Shown in pieces: positions 17,524 to 28,283 of a stretch of 64,000 nucleotides of DNA. The notes beneath the pieces were generated by a model. It searched no databases, had not been told where the DNA came from, and saw only the letters and a list, made by a program, of their open reading frames with translations. Origin of the DNA: Desulfobacterium sp. (lineage in GTDB: Bacteria > Desulfobacterota > Desulfobacteria > Desulfobacterales > Desulfobacteraceae). Position numbers and translations under genes: made by a program. The stretch is from contig JAEINR010000021.1 of assembly GCA_016342325.1 (NCBI GenBank), positions 1 through 64,000 of the forward strand, written 5' to 3'. Within the stretch, counting starts at the first letter, position 1. The number at the start of each line of letters is the position of its first letter.

Positions 17524-19668
17524 TTGAAAAGGAATTGTAAGATGAAAGCAGCTAACGTTATGTCCCGGCTGACAACGGTCTCTCTCCTGTCCCTTCTGCT
17601 TTTCGGCGGAAGCGTTGGCACAGGCTTTAGTGCGGTGATCGACACCACGGTTCATGAGCTTGAAGAGGTGGTTGTCACCGCCACAAACCAGATGAAGGTG
17701 GTGGACACCCCCGCCAGTATTTCCATCATCACGGCTGAAGAGCTTGAACAGATGGGCGCAAATAATATCATTGAAGCGCTTCGGAAAATTCCCGGGGTGA
17801 ATGACACCAGCGCCAAGGATTCCGCCATCACCATCCGGGGGAACAGGAGCGCCATGGCTGGCGGCCCTGTGATCCTCATCGACGGCATTCCCCAGAAAGT
17901 GGGGGACTACCAGTATGACGAGTTCAGCTTTATCCCGGTCTCCCAGATAGAGCGGATCGAGGTGCTGCGGTCGGCAGGCATTGCTTACGGACCCGGGGCG
18001 GCCCGGGGCGTGATCAACATCATCAGCAAAAAAGGGGACGCAGATGGCGCCTTTGGGTTTGACGGCGGCGTCTCCTACGGCTCCTGGAACACCCACAACG
18101 AATATGCCGGAATCTCCGGCGGGAAAAACAGCTGGGATTACTATTTAAACGCCACCAATTACCATACGGACGGGTATGAGGATGAAGAGACCGACCGGAA
18201 CTCCGCCCTGTTTCGTGTCGGATATACGATCCCGGACGGCACCCGCATCGGCCTTAAGGGAAATTTCATGAAACGGGACTCTGACTTTGCCTACGGGTTT
18301 GTGAAAAAGGGGTGGCACCTGGAGAATTATCGCGATAAGAGCCATTTTCCCAAGAGCGAAACCGATCCGACCCTGTGGTGGCACACGGAAAAAGAGCAGG
18401 AGGAGTCCACCCTTGCCCTGGAAATTTCCCAGCGGACCGAGAGCCATTTCTACGACGCGTCTCTCTCCTGGACCGGGTATGATGAGGATTACGGGGACCT
18501 TCACTACCTTAAGGTGAGCCCCAAGAAGATCTACCAGGATGATAAGAACCAGGATACCTATGCGTTTACCGCCTCGGGCGGGTGTCACCTGGATTTGGGT
18601 TCGGTGGGCTACACCCCCACCGTGGGCGTTAATTTCGAGCAGATGAAGTTCGACCAGACACGGGTTTATGCCAACGATGCTGGAAAGAACACCGACATGT
18701 ACGATTTCGACATTGACCAGAAACAGATGGGCCTGTTCTGGGACAACGATTTCCGCTTTGCCGAGCGGTGGGGGGTGAAGGCGGGCGGTCGCGTGGATCG
18801 CGTGGACGTGGCGTTTGAGGACCGGGTGCCCACCCGGGTGGATGAGGCCACCACCATGTTCAGCTGGATCATTGCCCCGAGCTATCATTTTTCCGACAAG
18901 GGTTCCGTCTACTTGTCCGCCGCAAGAAACTATTGGTATCCCACCCCCCGGTATTATGCCTGGGCTGCTGAAAAGGGCGGGGATATCAACCGTCCCGAAG
19001 ACCTCAAGCCCGAGGAGTCCATCACCTATGAGGCCGGGTACAAGCATATGTTTTCCAAGATGCTGACCATTAACCTCACCACCTATTATGCGTTTTACAA
19101 CGACAAGTTCTCCACGGTGTACGCCCCGGGCGAGACCACGTCAAAGGGGCAGAAGAATGTGGGGGATGCCGAGGCAAGGGGAATCGAGGTGGAGCTGGAC
19201 GGCCGGTTGAACCGCTTCTTTGGTTATCGGTTCTCCGGGGCGATCCAGGATATCGAGTGGACCTCCGGCCAGATGAGTGTTTACCTGCATCCGTCGGACA
19301 AAAAGTCGCTCCAGGCGCTTGACGGGTATCAGATCTACGATATCCCGGAGTTGAGCTATGTTGTGGGGCTTGATTTCTATCCCATGGCGGGACTCAAGCT
19401 CAGTGCCGACGTCAACTACACCGGCTCCAAGTATGTGGATTACCTGAACCGTATCGAGTATGAGAGCAAGACTACCCTGGATCTGTATCTTTCCTATACC
19501 CGGAACAACTGGAGATACTGGGTCAGCGGCAAGAACGTGTTTGACGAGGAGATTGAACGGGTGAGCAACAGCACCGGAAACCTGACCGGTCCGGACGGCG
19601 AGTATGACAATGCCTATTATGTCCAGGACGGTGCCTATGTTGAGGCGGGGGTGAGTTACCGTTTCTAA
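17524..19668 (+). CDS. TonB-dependent outer membrane receptor, likely cobalamin/corrinoid
   Basis: TonB box/plug region (LEEVVVTATNQMKVVDTPASISIITAEELEQMGANNIIEALRKIPGV), C-terminal VSYRF; under B12 riboswitch. Confidence 0.92.
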   Translation: MKRNCKMKAANVMSRLTTVSLLSLLLFGGSVGTGFSAVIDTTVHELEEVVVTATNQMKVVDTPASISIITAEELEQMGANNIIEALRKIPGVNDTSAKDSAITIRGNRSAMAGGPVILIDGIPQKVGDYQYDEFSFIPVSQIERIEVLRSAGIAYGPGAARGVINIISKKGDADGAFGFDGGVSYGSWNTHNEYAGISGGKNSWDYYLNATNYHTDGYEDEETDRNSALFRVGYTIPDGTRIGLKGNFMKRDSDFAYGFVKKGWHLENYRDKSHFPKSETDPTLWWHTEKEQEESTLALEISQRTESHFYDASLSWTGYDEDYGDLHYLKVSPKKIYQDDKNQDTYAFTASGGCHLDLGSVGYTPTVGVNFEQMKFDQTRVYANDAGKNTDMYDFDIDQKQMGLFWDNDFRFAERWGVKAGGRVDRVDVAFEDRVPTRVDEATTMFSWIIAPSYHFSDKGSVYLSAARNYWYPTPRYYAWAAEKGGDINRPEDLKPEESITYEAGYKHMFSKMLTINLTTYYAFYNDKFSTVYAPGETTSKGQKNVGDAEARGIEVELDGRLNRFFGYRFSGAIQDIEWTSGQMSVYLHPSDKKSLQALDGYQIYDIPELSYVVGLDFYPMAGLKLSADVNYTGSKYVDYLNRIEYESKTTLDLYLSYTRNNWRYWVSGKNVFDEEIERVSNSTGNLTGPDGEYDNAYYVQDGAYVEAGVSYRF

Positions 19669-19725
19669 CTTTTTTGCTTTGATTGTCGTGGTGTCCCGGC
19701 AAGGGAATCAGGCGATAAAACCAAA

Positions 19726-19754
19726 GCAGGGGATCCCTTTGGGGGATCCCCTGC
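19726..19754. terminator. Convergent-gene terminator hairpin
   Basis: GCAGGGGATCCC-N5-GGGATCCCCTGC; minus strand followed by TTTGGTTTT. Confidence 0.65.
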
Positions 19755-19796
19755 TTGTCATGCTTTCAACTAACTCCCCCAAACGGTTGGGTAAAA

Positions 19797-21086
19797 TCAA
19801 TGGGCCGGGGGAGTGTTTTTTCGATTCCTGTCGCTGCTTTCTGTGTTGTTCCTGGGCAGGATCAGGTTCATGGCCACCCCGAGGATGCCGGCAAGGCCGA
19901 TGCCCTGGAGGCTGAATTCTCCTGTGGAAAAGCTCATGCCGCCGATGCCGAACACAAGGATTAGGCCCACGATGGAAAGGTTTCTCGCCTCTGTGAGATC
20001 TTCACCGGATTTGACAAGGGTGTTGAGTCCGATCACCATGATTGCACCAAAGAGAAGGAGCATGATGCCGCCCATGACCGGGGTGGGGATGGTCTGGAGC
20101 AGGGTGCCGAATTTGCCGACAAATGCCAGGAGCATCGCCGCAATGGCGGCCCAGGTCATGACGGCCGGGTTAAACACCCGGGTCAGGGCAACAGCCCCGG
20201 TGACTTCGGAATAGGTGGTGTTGGGTGGTCCGCCCAGGAAGGATGCAAGGGCTGTTGCAACGCCGTCCCCCAGCATGGTGTTCTGGATGCCCGGATCTTC
20301 GACATAGTCTTTTCCCGTGACGCCGCTGATGGCCAGGACATCGCCGAAGTGCTCGATGGCAGGCGCAATGGCAATGGGAACGATGTAAAAAATGGCCTGG
20401 AGGTTCCACTCGGGAAAGGTGAAGTTGGGCATGGCCAGCCAGGGCGCTGCTGAAATGGGTGAAAAGTCCACGATCCCGAAGATAAGGGAGAGGACGTAGC
20501 CTGCAATGATGCCGCAGAGGATGGGGATCAGCCGAAGAATACCCTTGCCGAGGATGGAGACCAGCACGGTTACGGCCAGGGAGGTCAGCGAGATGATCAT
20601 GGCTGTTTTTTCAGGAAACAGGACAAAGGAGCCGTCCCCTGTTTTTCCCATGGCCATGTGCACTGCCACCGGCGCCAGGATCAGGCCGATTACCATGATA
20701 ACAGGTCCCGTGACAACCGGGGGAAGTACCCGTTTGATGATGCCGCTTCCCTGCCATCGGATGAGAAAACTCAACAGGATGTAAACAACGCCTGCAGCAC
20801 ACAGGCCGCACATGGTGCCCGGGATACCCCAGGTCTGAACGCCGTACATGATGGGGGGAATGAAGGCAAAGGAGGAGGCCAGGAATATTGGGATTTTTCC
20901 TTTGGTGATGACCTGGAAGACCAGGGTTCCGGCGCCTGCGGTGAAAAGTGCTACGTTCGGGTTAAGGCCTGTGAGTAGCGGTACCAGTACCAGTGCCCCA
21001 AATGCCACAAATAGCATCTGTGCCCCTAGCAGGGCGTCCTTAATTCGAAAATTGTATTCTGTTGATGAATTGGTGCTCTCCGACAT
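19797..21086 (-). CDS. uraA: Uracil/xanthine permease (NCS2 family, UraA-like)
   Basis: GPVIMVIGLILAPVA..., FLGGPPNTTYSEVTGAVALTRVFNPAVM motif; next to upp. Confidence 0.92.
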   Translation of the reverse strand: MSESTNSSTEYNFRIKDALLGAQMLFVAFGALVLVPLLTGLNPNVALFTAGAGTLVFQVITKGKIPIFLASSFAFIPPIMYGVQTWGIPGTMCGLCAAGVVYILLSFLIRWQGSGIIKRVLPPVVTGPVIMVIGLILAPVAVHMAMGKTGDGSFVLFPEKTAMIISLTSLAVTVLVSILGKGILRLIPILCGIIAGYVLSLIFGIVDFSPISAAPWLAMPNFTFPEWNLQAIFYIVPIAIAPAIEHFGDVLAISGVTGKDYVEDPGIQNTMLGDGVATALASFLGGPPNTTYSEVTGAVALTRVFNPAVMTWAAIAAMLLAFVGKFGTLLQTIPTPVMGGIMLLLFGAIMVIGLNTLVKSGEDLTEARNLSIVGLILVFGIGGMSFSTGEFSLQGIGLAGILGVAMNLILPRNNTESSDRNRKNTPPAH

Positions 21087-21223
21087 GCTCTAGGTCTCCT
21101 CCTTGTATTAAAAATTTATATGAAACGCTCTCCAAGGTAATGTGATCCTAGGAGTTGGCTCCGCGTCTTTGACCCATTTTCCGTTGTGGCCGAAATGCAA
21201 ATGCCATGTTTCGGCCATGCCGG

Positions 21224-21850
21224 TTATTTGGTGCCAAATATCTTGTCGCCGGCATCACCTAACCCGGGAAGGATATACCCGACTTCGTTGAGGCGCTCGT
21301 CAACGGCCGCCACATAGATGTCCACATCCGGGTGTGCCTCCTCGATTCTTTTGATTCCCTCGGGGGCGGCCACCAGGAAGAGTCCCTTGATCCTTGTGCA
21401 GCCCGCTTTTTTCAACAGATCGATGGTGGCAAGCAGGGTGCCGCCGGTGGCCAGCATGGGGTCGAGGATCAGGGCGATCCGTTTATCCATGGCGCTGGCG
21501 GTCTTGACATAGTATTCAACCGGCTGGAGGGTCTCTTCGTCCCTGTAAAACCCGACAACACTCACCTTGGCCGACGGGATCAGGTCGATCACCCCGTCCA
21601 TCATGCCAAGGCCCGCCCTGAGGATGGGCACGATGGTGATTTTCTTGCCCTTGATTCTCTGGACTTCCACAGGTCCGGCCCATCCTTCGATGGTCTTGAC
21701 CTCGGTTTCCATGTCCTTTGTCGCCTCGTAGGTGAGGAGTCGTGCCACTTCCGATGAAAGGTCTCTGAAGTCCTTGGTGGTTATCTCCTTCTGCCTCATC
21801 AGTCCTAGCTTATGCTTTATGAGTGGATGGTCTTCTACGTAGACAGCCAT
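21224..21850 (-). CDS. upp: Uracil phosphoribosyltransferase
   Basis: [60 protein letters not shown] motif. Confidence 0.96.
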   Translation of the reverse strand: MAVYVEDHPLIKHKLGLMRQKEITTKDFRDLSSEVARLLTYEATKDMETEVKTIEGWAGPVEVQRIKGKKITIVPILRAGLGMMDGVIDLIPSAKVSVVGFYRDEETLQPVEYYVKTASAMDKRIALILDPMLATGGTLLATIDLLKKAGCTRIKGLFLVAAPEGIKRIEEAHPDVDIYVAAVDERLNEVGYILPGLGDAGDKIFGTK

Positions 21851-21986
21851 GTCTCCTCCTTAGTATTTATTGTTATAAATGTTGATCAATTGATAAATCC
21901 ACCAAGAATATGAAAATAATGGCACCATAGTCAAGAAAAATGAGTGTTGTGTTGATATTTTTTTGGTTTTGTGGTGAAAGGAGGGA

Positions 21987-24419
21987 ATGGAAAAATATAG
22001 CTATATCGAGGTTGCCGTGGCCCTGCCGGTCCATGGCACGTATACATATAAGGTTCCCCCTGGAATGGTTGCCCAGGCGACCCCGGGCATGCGGGTGCTG
22101 GTTCCCTTTGGCCGACGACGGGTGACAGGCTACGTCATTGCTCCGGGCCAGGGACCGTCAGGGTTTGAGGCAAAGCCGATCCACGAGGTGTTGGATATGG
22201 AACCCCTGTTTCCGCCGTCCATGATCCAGCTGTTTCAATGGGTTTCAGACTACTACATCCATCCGTTGGGCGAGGTGATCAAAACCGCCCTTCCCAAGGG
22301 GTTGAACCGGTACGACGTCTCCGTGGTCTCTTTGGCGGACACAGCGGAGACCCTTGATCCGTCGACCCTTTCCCCACTGGAGCAGGAGATCGTGGCCCTG
22401 TTGAAAAAACGGGGCACCCTTCCGGTGAAGAACATCCTCGGCCGGGGGAAAACACCTGCCACGGCCCTGGTGAAGCGCATGGCCAAGAAGGGCTTGATCC
22501 GGGTGGACTCCAAGCTTAAGAAAGACCAGGTTCAGATGAAGACGGAGAAGTTTATCTCCTCCACCCGCAAGAGCCGTGAAGGGGTGAAACTCTCCACCAA
22601 GCGGAAGCTGGTGTTGGATCTTGTGGAACAAAAGGGGGAGATCTCCCTCCAGAGTCTCAAGGCCGATCTTCCCACTGCCCCACGGCTGGTCAAGGTTCTA
22701 TTTGAGGCAGGTTTCCTTGGGATAACGGAACGACAGGTGTTCAGGGATCCCTTGGGGGATACTGTGGATCCGGACGTGCCGCCCCAGCTGACCGAGGAGC
22801 AGGCCCTGGTGGTGGACCAGGTGCGATCCACCATGGACAAGGGGTTCCAGCGGTTTCTTTTGTCCGGGGTCACGGGCAGCGGAAAAACCGAGGTGTACAT
22901 GCGGTTGGTGACCGACGCCATTGACCGGGGGCTGGGTGCCCTGGTGCTGGTGCCTGAGATCTCGCTTATCTCCCAGACCGAGCGTCGGTTCCGGGCGCGG
23001 TTCGGCAATAAGATTGCAGTACTCCACAGTGCCCTTTCCATGGGCGAGCACCTGGACCAGTGGAACCGCATCACCACCGGGGAGGCCACCATCGTGATCG
23101 GTGCCCGGTCATCCATCTTCGCGCCCATCAACAAGCTTGGGATCATCCTGGTGGATGAGGAACACGACACCTCCTACAAGCAGGAGACAGGCCTTCGGTA
23201 CAATGCCAGGGACATGGCCGTGGTCCGGGCTCAATTTGACGGCATTCCCGTGATCCTGGGCTCTGCCACTCCCTCTGTGCAGTCCTATTACAATGTCTGT
23301 GAAGGGCGCTTCCAGGAACTCAAGCTGGAAAAACGGGTCAACCAAAATCCCCTGCCGGAGATCGAGCTTGTGGATCTGAAGAAGTACAAGGATTTTCGGG
23401 GCCGGGAGCGGATCATCACGCCGGAGCTGTCAAAGGGGATCGCCCAGAGTCTTGAGCGGGGGGAGCAGGCCCTGATCTTCCTCAACCGGCGGGGGTTTGC
23501 CACCTATCCCGTGTGCGAATCCTGCGGGGAGCCTGTGAAGTGCCGGTTCTGTGATCTCACCATGACGCTGCACATGGACCGAAATGAGTTCCGTTGCCAT
23601 TTGTGCGGGTTCAGCATCTCCATGAATACGCGCTGTCCCAGTTGCGACGCCAAAAAGATCAAGCCCCTGGGATTTGGCACGGAACGGATCGAAAGCATGC
23701 TCCAGATCCTGTTTCCGGACGCCCGGGTGGCACGGCTTGACCAGGATACCAGCAGTAAAAAAGGGGCCATGGTTTCGATCCTGAAAAAGGTGAAGCACCG
23801 GACCGTGGATATCATCGTGGGTACCCAGATGCTGGCCAAGGGCCATGATTTTCCTTTTATTACCTTGGTGGGGGTGATCTGCGCAGATCTTTCCCTGAAC
23901 TTTCCCGATTTCCGGGCAGGAGAAAGGACTTTTCAGCTTTTGGCCCAGGTGGCGGGCCGTGCCGGCCGGGGGGATCGAAAGGGCAGGGTGGTGATGCAGA
24001 CCTATAACCCGGAACACTTCAGCATTGAGGCGGCCAAGAACCAGGATTTCATCGAGTTCTATCACAAGGATCTGCCCTTTCGAAAGGGGCTCTCCTATCC
24101 GCCCTTTTCCAGGATCATCCAGCTGAAGATCACAAGCACGGACAAGGAAAAGGTGAAACAGCACGCCCTGTTGGTGGGGGAGGTCTGCAAAAAGATGCTT
24201 GATAAAGATACGGAAAACGGGCATTTTATCCAGGTCCTGGGTCCCATTGAGGCGGGCATTCCAAAGATCGCCCTGCGGTACCGATGGCAGATCTTGTTGA
24301 AAAGTGTCTCGGCAAGCCTGTTGAACCGGCTTGTCAAGGCCATGGTCGCGGAGAAGAAAGCCTTTGCCAACAAGGATGTAAAGGTTTCAATTGATGTGGA
24401 TCCCTATTACATGATGTAG
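21987..24419 (+). CDS. priA: Primosomal protein N' (replication restart helicase)
   Basis: LLSGVTGSGKTEVYMRLV, DEEHDTSYKQ, Cys-rich zinc motifs (CESCGEPVKCRFCD...CHLCG...CPSC). Confidence 0.96.
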   Translation: MEKYSYIEVAVALPVHGTYTYKVPPGMVAQATPGMRVLVPFGRRRVTGYVIAPGQGPSGFEAKPIHEVLDMEPLFPPSMIQLFQWVSDYYIHPLGEVIKTALPKGLNRYDVSVVSLADTAETLDPSTLSPLEQEIVALLKKRGTLPVKNILGRGKTPATALVKRMAKKGLIRVDSKLKKDQVQMKTEKFISSTRKSREGVKLSTKRKLVLDLVEQKGEISLQSLKADLPTAPRLVKVLFEAGFLGITERQVFRDPLGDTVDPDVPPQLTEEQALVVDQVRSTMDKGFQRFLLSGVTGSGKTEVYMRLVTDAIDRGLGALVLVPEISLISQTERRFRARFGNKIAVLHSALSMGEHLDQWNRITTGEATIVIGARSSIFAPINKLGIILVDEEHDTSYKQETGLRYNARDMAVVRAQFDGIPVILGSATPSVQSYYNVCEGRFQELKLEKRVNQNPLPEIELVDLKKYKDFRGRERIITPELSKGIAQSLERGEQALIFLNRRGFATYPVCESCGEPVKCRFCDLTMTLHMDRNEFRCHLCGFSISMNTRCPSCDAKKIKPLGFGTERIESMLQILFPDARVARLDQDTSSKKGAMVSILKKVKHRTVDIIVGTQMLAKGHDFPFITLVGVICADLSLNFPDFRAGERTFQLLAQVAGRAGRGDRKGRVVMQTYNPEHFSIEAAKNQDFIEFYHKDLPFRKGLSYPPFSRIIQLKITSTDKEKVKQHALLVGEVCKKMLDKDTENGHFIQVLGPIEAGIPKIALRYRWQILLKSVSASLLNRLVKAMVAEKKAFANKDVKVSIDVDPYYMM

Positions 24420-24425
24420 GAGAGG

Positions 24426-25064
24426 GTGATGGAAAGTCTATCCAAAGGGCGTTTATCAAAGCTGCTGGTCATCGATAACTATGACAGCTTTACCTACAAC
24501 CTGGTGCAGATGTTCACGGGTTTCGACCTTGAGATCGTGGTTGTCCGGGCGGACAAGATTTCGGTGGAAGAAGCAGAGGCCCTTGACCCGTCCTATGTGC
24601 TCATCAGTCCGGGTCCCAAAGATCCGGTCCATGCCGGCGTGTCCATGGATGTGATCCGCGCGTTTTACGGCAAGCGGCCGCTTTTGGGGGTGTGCCTTGG
24701 CATGCAGTGTATCAACGAGGTGTTTGGCGGCAGAACGGTTCGGGCGCCCCTGCCGGTCCACGGAAAAAAAGACTGGATCAGCCATGGCGACCAGGGGATG
24801 TTCAAGGGTATGCCCTCTCCCTTTGCCGCCGCCCGTTATCATTCCCTGATCATCGATGGCATCAACCCAGATCTTGAGGTGACTGCCTGGAACAGCGAGG
24901 GGATCGCCATGGGGGTTGAGTTGCCCGGTGCCCGGCTGTTCGGCGTCCAATTTCATCCGGAGAGCTTTCTCACCGATCACGGTCATGTTCTCATTGAAAA
25001 TTTTATTGCAGCAGGTCAACCCGGGGTCGTCCCGGAGACAGACGCCCTTTCCCATGCCTTGTGA
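24426..25064 (+). CDS. Anthranilate/aminodeoxychorismate synthase component II
   Basis: LLVIDNYDSFTYNLVQMF, GVCLGMQCINEVFGG, FGVQFHPES glutamine amidotransferase motifs. Confidence 0.92.
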   Translation: MMESLSKGRLSKLLVIDNYDSFTYNLVQMFTGFDLEIVVVRADKISVEEAEALDPSYVLISPGPKDPVHAGVSMDVIRAFYGKRPLLGVCLGMQCINEVFGGRTVRAPLPVHGKKDWISHGDQGMFKGMPSPFAAARYHSLIIDGINPDLEVTAWNSEGIAMGVELPGARLFGVQFHPESFLTDHGHVLIENFIAAGQPGVVPETDALSHAL

Positions 25065-25072
25065 GGGGGCGA

Positions 25073-25555
25073 CTATCCCAGGAGCTTGTTAAAGAAAAGG
25101 TAGGGGCCAAGATTGTCAAAGTGCTCCCGTGACGAGAACTCCGCACTGACGTAAGCGCCAGCTGAGGCGGTCACCACCACCTCTTTTTTCACCATGGACT
25201 GCTTTGCATCGTCCAGGACAAATTCCAGTTGGAGCTTGTATCCGGGGGTGATCTTCTGGTTGATGTTCAACATGATTGTCACGCCCCTGGAGTTGAGCCG
25301 CTTGACGGTCATGCGTCCGCTCCTCCTTCCATCCTCCCTGCTGGTGTAGGTGCCCCAAAGCTGCATCTTTTTATTGGTCTGTCCCAGCTGTTCCAGCACG
25401 GCACGGAAGGTGTGGCCGCAGCAGCAATGGCATTTGATCCGGGTCTTGGGCTTTTGGATGTTGTGCTGGGAGAGCTGCATGATCTTTTTTCTGTTGCAAT
25501 TGGGGCATCGCAATGTGGCCGTGTCAAGGCTGTCTATCAATATTTTGTTTGCCAT
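25073..25555 (-). CDS. PilZ domain-containing protein with N-terminal zinc-ribbon-like segment
   Basis: CPNCNRKK...CHCC then GRRSGRMTVKRLNSRGVTIML. Confidence 0.7.
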   Translation of the reverse strand: MANKILIDSLDTATLRCPNCNRKKIMQLSQHNIQKPKTRIKCHCCCGHTFRAVLEQLGQTNKKMQLWGTYTSREDGRRSGRMTVKRLNSRGVTIMLNINQKITPGYKLQLEFVLDDAKQSMVKKEVVVTASAGAYVSAEFSSREHFDNLGPYLFFNKLLG

Positions 25556-25789
25556 AGTATACTCCGTATCATTATGGTTGACTGTCCGGGCTGGCCACGG
25601 ATGGTATGGCTGCCTCTGAAGAGTTTCTATTTCACAATTTGTGCCATAATTAATAAAATGTTTGATCTTGCGGAATTTATTGACTATTGTTGAAGAAATG
25701 GCGGTTTTGGACTGGAGTTGATCCTGGAGTTGGTGACGCTATAAAGCATTAAGCCGTTCTATTTTATCAATATGGTGATATCTCATTAG

Positions 25790-27352
25790 GTGGTAACAAT
25801 GGAAAATTCTTCGTTTGATCTGTTTAAATCCTTTGCAGGGGAGCTTGACCCTGAACGTCTGCAAAAAAAGTTTCTCAAATCCCTGCTCAAGCTTCAGAAT
25901 GTCCAAAGGGGATCGATCTGGATCAAGAAGAACGAAAGTTACGAGTGCATTGAGGCCGTTGGTGCGGAAGGGGACAACATCAAGGGTGTCCGCCTCTCCA
26001 CCGGGCAATCCAGCATCGTGGGCTGGGTGATAGAGAACGGAAAGATGACGGTTTCCGATCCTGGCCGGGATGAACGCCATTATCGGGAGCTTGAGGAGAA
26101 CCTTGCCGTAAAGAGCAGTCTCATCCTCTGTTTTCCCCTTTTCCTTAAGGATCGATCCGTGTACGGGGCGGTCCAGATCATCGACACCACCCCGGATAAG
26201 AGTCACATCAACCTTGATAAGCGTTATCTAGAACACCTGCAGAACCTGGTGGACATCGGGTCCGTGGCCCTGGGCAATGCGGTTCTCTACCGGGAAAAAC
26301 TTGAGGAGGCCGAGAGTCTCAAGAACGCCCTCAAGGAGTATCAAGGGGAGACGCCCATCGTGGGGCAGAGCAGGGCCTTCCAACAGAGCCTGGCCCTTGT
26401 TAAGAGCTATGCCGGGTCAGACTTCCATGTGTTGATTACAGGGGAGAGCGGCACCGGAAAGGAGCTTGTGGCAGAACGGCTTCATTGCTCCGGGCTTCGT
26501 AAAAACAATCCCTTCCTGGTCCAGAACTGTAGCTCTATTCCTGATACCCTGCTTGAGAGTGAGCTGTTCGGCTATAAAAAAGGCGCTTTTTCAGGGGCGG
26601 TCAGGGACAAGAAGGGGCTGTTCGAAGCGGCCGACGGGGGCACGGTGTTCCTGGACGAGATCGGGGACATGCCCATGAACATCCAGGCCAGCATCCTGCG
26701 GGTGCTCCAGAACAACGAAGTCAAACCCCTTGGTTCCACCCGGGTGAGGCATGTGGATGTGCGGATCATCTCTGCCACCCACCGGGATATCAAGAAGATG
26801 GTTGCCGAAAACACCTTTCGCCAGGATCTCTTTTACCGCCTGGCCGTACTGCCCATCCACCTTCCCCCCCTGCGGGAGCGGCGGGAGGATATCCCGCTTC
26901 TGGTCAAGCATTTTCTCGCCAAGGAAGGGGCAAAGGCTGGCGTTTCACCCAAAGGGGTGGGGTCCGAGGCCATGCGACGGCTCACTGCCTGGTCCTGGCC
27001 GGGCAACATCCGGGAACTTGAGAATCTCATCAAATACCTCATGGTGGTGACCGACGGTGAAACCATTGATCCTGCGGCCATCTCCCTGGATTTTGAAACC
27101 GCCGCCATGGGTGGCGATACGGTGATCCCCCAAGGCCCGGTGGGGGAGGCCCGGTTGCCGGCCAGGGTGACCCAGGCCGGGGAGATCGATTTTGGAACGT
27201 GCACCTGGCTTGAAGTGGAAAAAAACTATGCCCTGTATCTCCTTGGAAAGAACTCCTGGAACGTCACCTGGGCGGCCAGGGATTCTGGCCTGAACCGTTC
27301 CACCTTTGCCTCCCGCCTCCGGCGGCTGGGTATTCGAAAACAGAAACGGTAG
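25790..27352 (+). CDS. Sigma-54-dependent Fis-family transcriptional regulator with GAF domain
   Basis: GESGTGKELVAERLH, ELFGYKKGAFSGA (GAFTGA-like), C-terminal Fis-type HTH. Confidence 0.95.
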   Translation: MVTMENSSFDLFKSFAGELDPERLQKKFLKSLLKLQNVQRGSIWIKKNESYECIEAVGAEGDNIKGVRLSTGQSSIVGWVIENGKMTVSDPGRDERHYRELEENLAVKSSLILCFPLFLKDRSVYGAVQIIDTTPDKSHINLDKRYLEHLQNLVDIGSVALGNAVLYREKLEEAESLKNALKEYQGETPIVGQSRAFQQSLALVKSYAGSDFHVLITGESGTGKELVAERLHCSGLRKNNPFLVQNCSSIPDTLLESELFGYKKGAFSGAVRDKKGLFEAADGGTVFLDEIGDMPMNIQASILRVLQNNEVKPLGSTRVRHVDVRIISATHRDIKKMVAENTFRQDLFYRLAVLPIHLPPLRERREDIPLLVKHFLAKEGAKAGVSPKGVGSEAMRRLTAWSWPGNIRELENLIKYLMVVTDGETIDPAAISLDFETAAMGGDTVIPQGPVGEARLPARVTQAGEIDFGTCTWLEVEKNYALYLLGKNSWNVTWAARDSGLNRSTFASRLRRLGIRKQKR

Positions 27353-27359
27353 CCTGTGT

Positions 27360-28268
27360 CTACAGGCGTTTGATTCTGCCCGCAACATGGGGGAGGCCTG
27401 AGTTCGCGTCCCTCAGTTCAAACGACACCGTGTTGCCAAAGGTTTCATACCCCAGGGCCACCCTGGCCGGCAGATAGACCGGCAGCTTGAACCCGGCTTC
27501 AACACCCATGGGAAATTCAAAGGCGGTTTTGCTTTGGATGGCGGCAAGGCTCCTTGCAAGCGTAAACATGCCATGGGCAATGGGGGATCTGAAGCCCAGG
27601 AGCCTGGCCGAAAACCCATAGAGATGGTGGGGATTGTAGTCGTTGGATGCCCGGGCATAGGCCCGGCCGGTCTCTTCGGCAAGGTCAAAGATCTCTTTCA
27701 CCGGCAGGCGGGTCTGGCGTGGGTTTTGTTTTTTCTTTCTCCTGGATCCCGTTGCCCTGCGTCTAGAGAGAAAGGTGGCCACCCCTTCCCACACAAGCCC
27801 ATTGTCGGATCTTACCTCAAGAAAGCACTCCAATGTCACTCCCTTGTCGCTGGTTGTCATGCGCTTCAGTCCGCATTGGGCGTCCAGGATCTCTTTTTCG
27901 TCCACGGGCCTGTGCTGAACTAAGTTTTGGTGGGTATGGATCAGGCCCATGGGGCTGATGGGGAAAAAGGGGGAGGTGATGAGTTTGCCCAGCATGCCGA
28001 CGAACAGGGTTTCAAGGTAAATGGCCGGCAGCACGGTCTGGTCCATGGGTTCACAGCACACCCGCCGGAACGCTTTGATCCGTTCAGGGTCGGGCTGGAT
28101 GCGGTCCATGGAGACCCGCATGCCGTGGATCTTTTGGTCTGTCAATGCGCCCTGGCGTTTCGAAAGGGAGACCAGCAGGGCCTTTGAAAAAACGTTTCCC
28201 ATGGAGGGGGCGTTGGAAAGGGTCAGCGCGATCTCCGGGGTTGCAAGTTCCACTCTCTGTGTTTCCAT
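27360..28268 (-). CDS. MaoC-like acyl dehydratase family protein
   Basis: YARASNDYNPHHLYGFSARLLGFRSPIAHGMFTLARSLA hot-dog hydratase motif. Confidence 0.85.
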   Translation of the reverse strand: METQRVELATPEIALTLSNAPSMGNVFSKALLVSLSKRQGALTDQKIHGMRVSMDRIQPDPERIKAFRRVCCEPMDQTVLPAIYLETLFVGMLGKLITSPFFPISPMGLIHTHQNLVQHRPVDEKEILDAQCGLKRMTTSDKGVTLECFLEVRSDNGLVWEGVATFLSRRRATGSRRKKKQNPRQTRLPVKEIFDLAEETGRAYARASNDYNPHHLYGFSARLLGFRSPIAHGMFTLARSLAAIQSKTAFEFPMGVEAGFKLPVYLPARVALGYETFGNTVSFELRDANSGLPHVAGRIKRL

Positions 28269-28283
28269 GGGCTCTCCTTTTCT

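Noticed and set aside
18145-19047. 300-aa minus-strand ORF
   Set aside because: Antisense shadow of the TonB receptor gene
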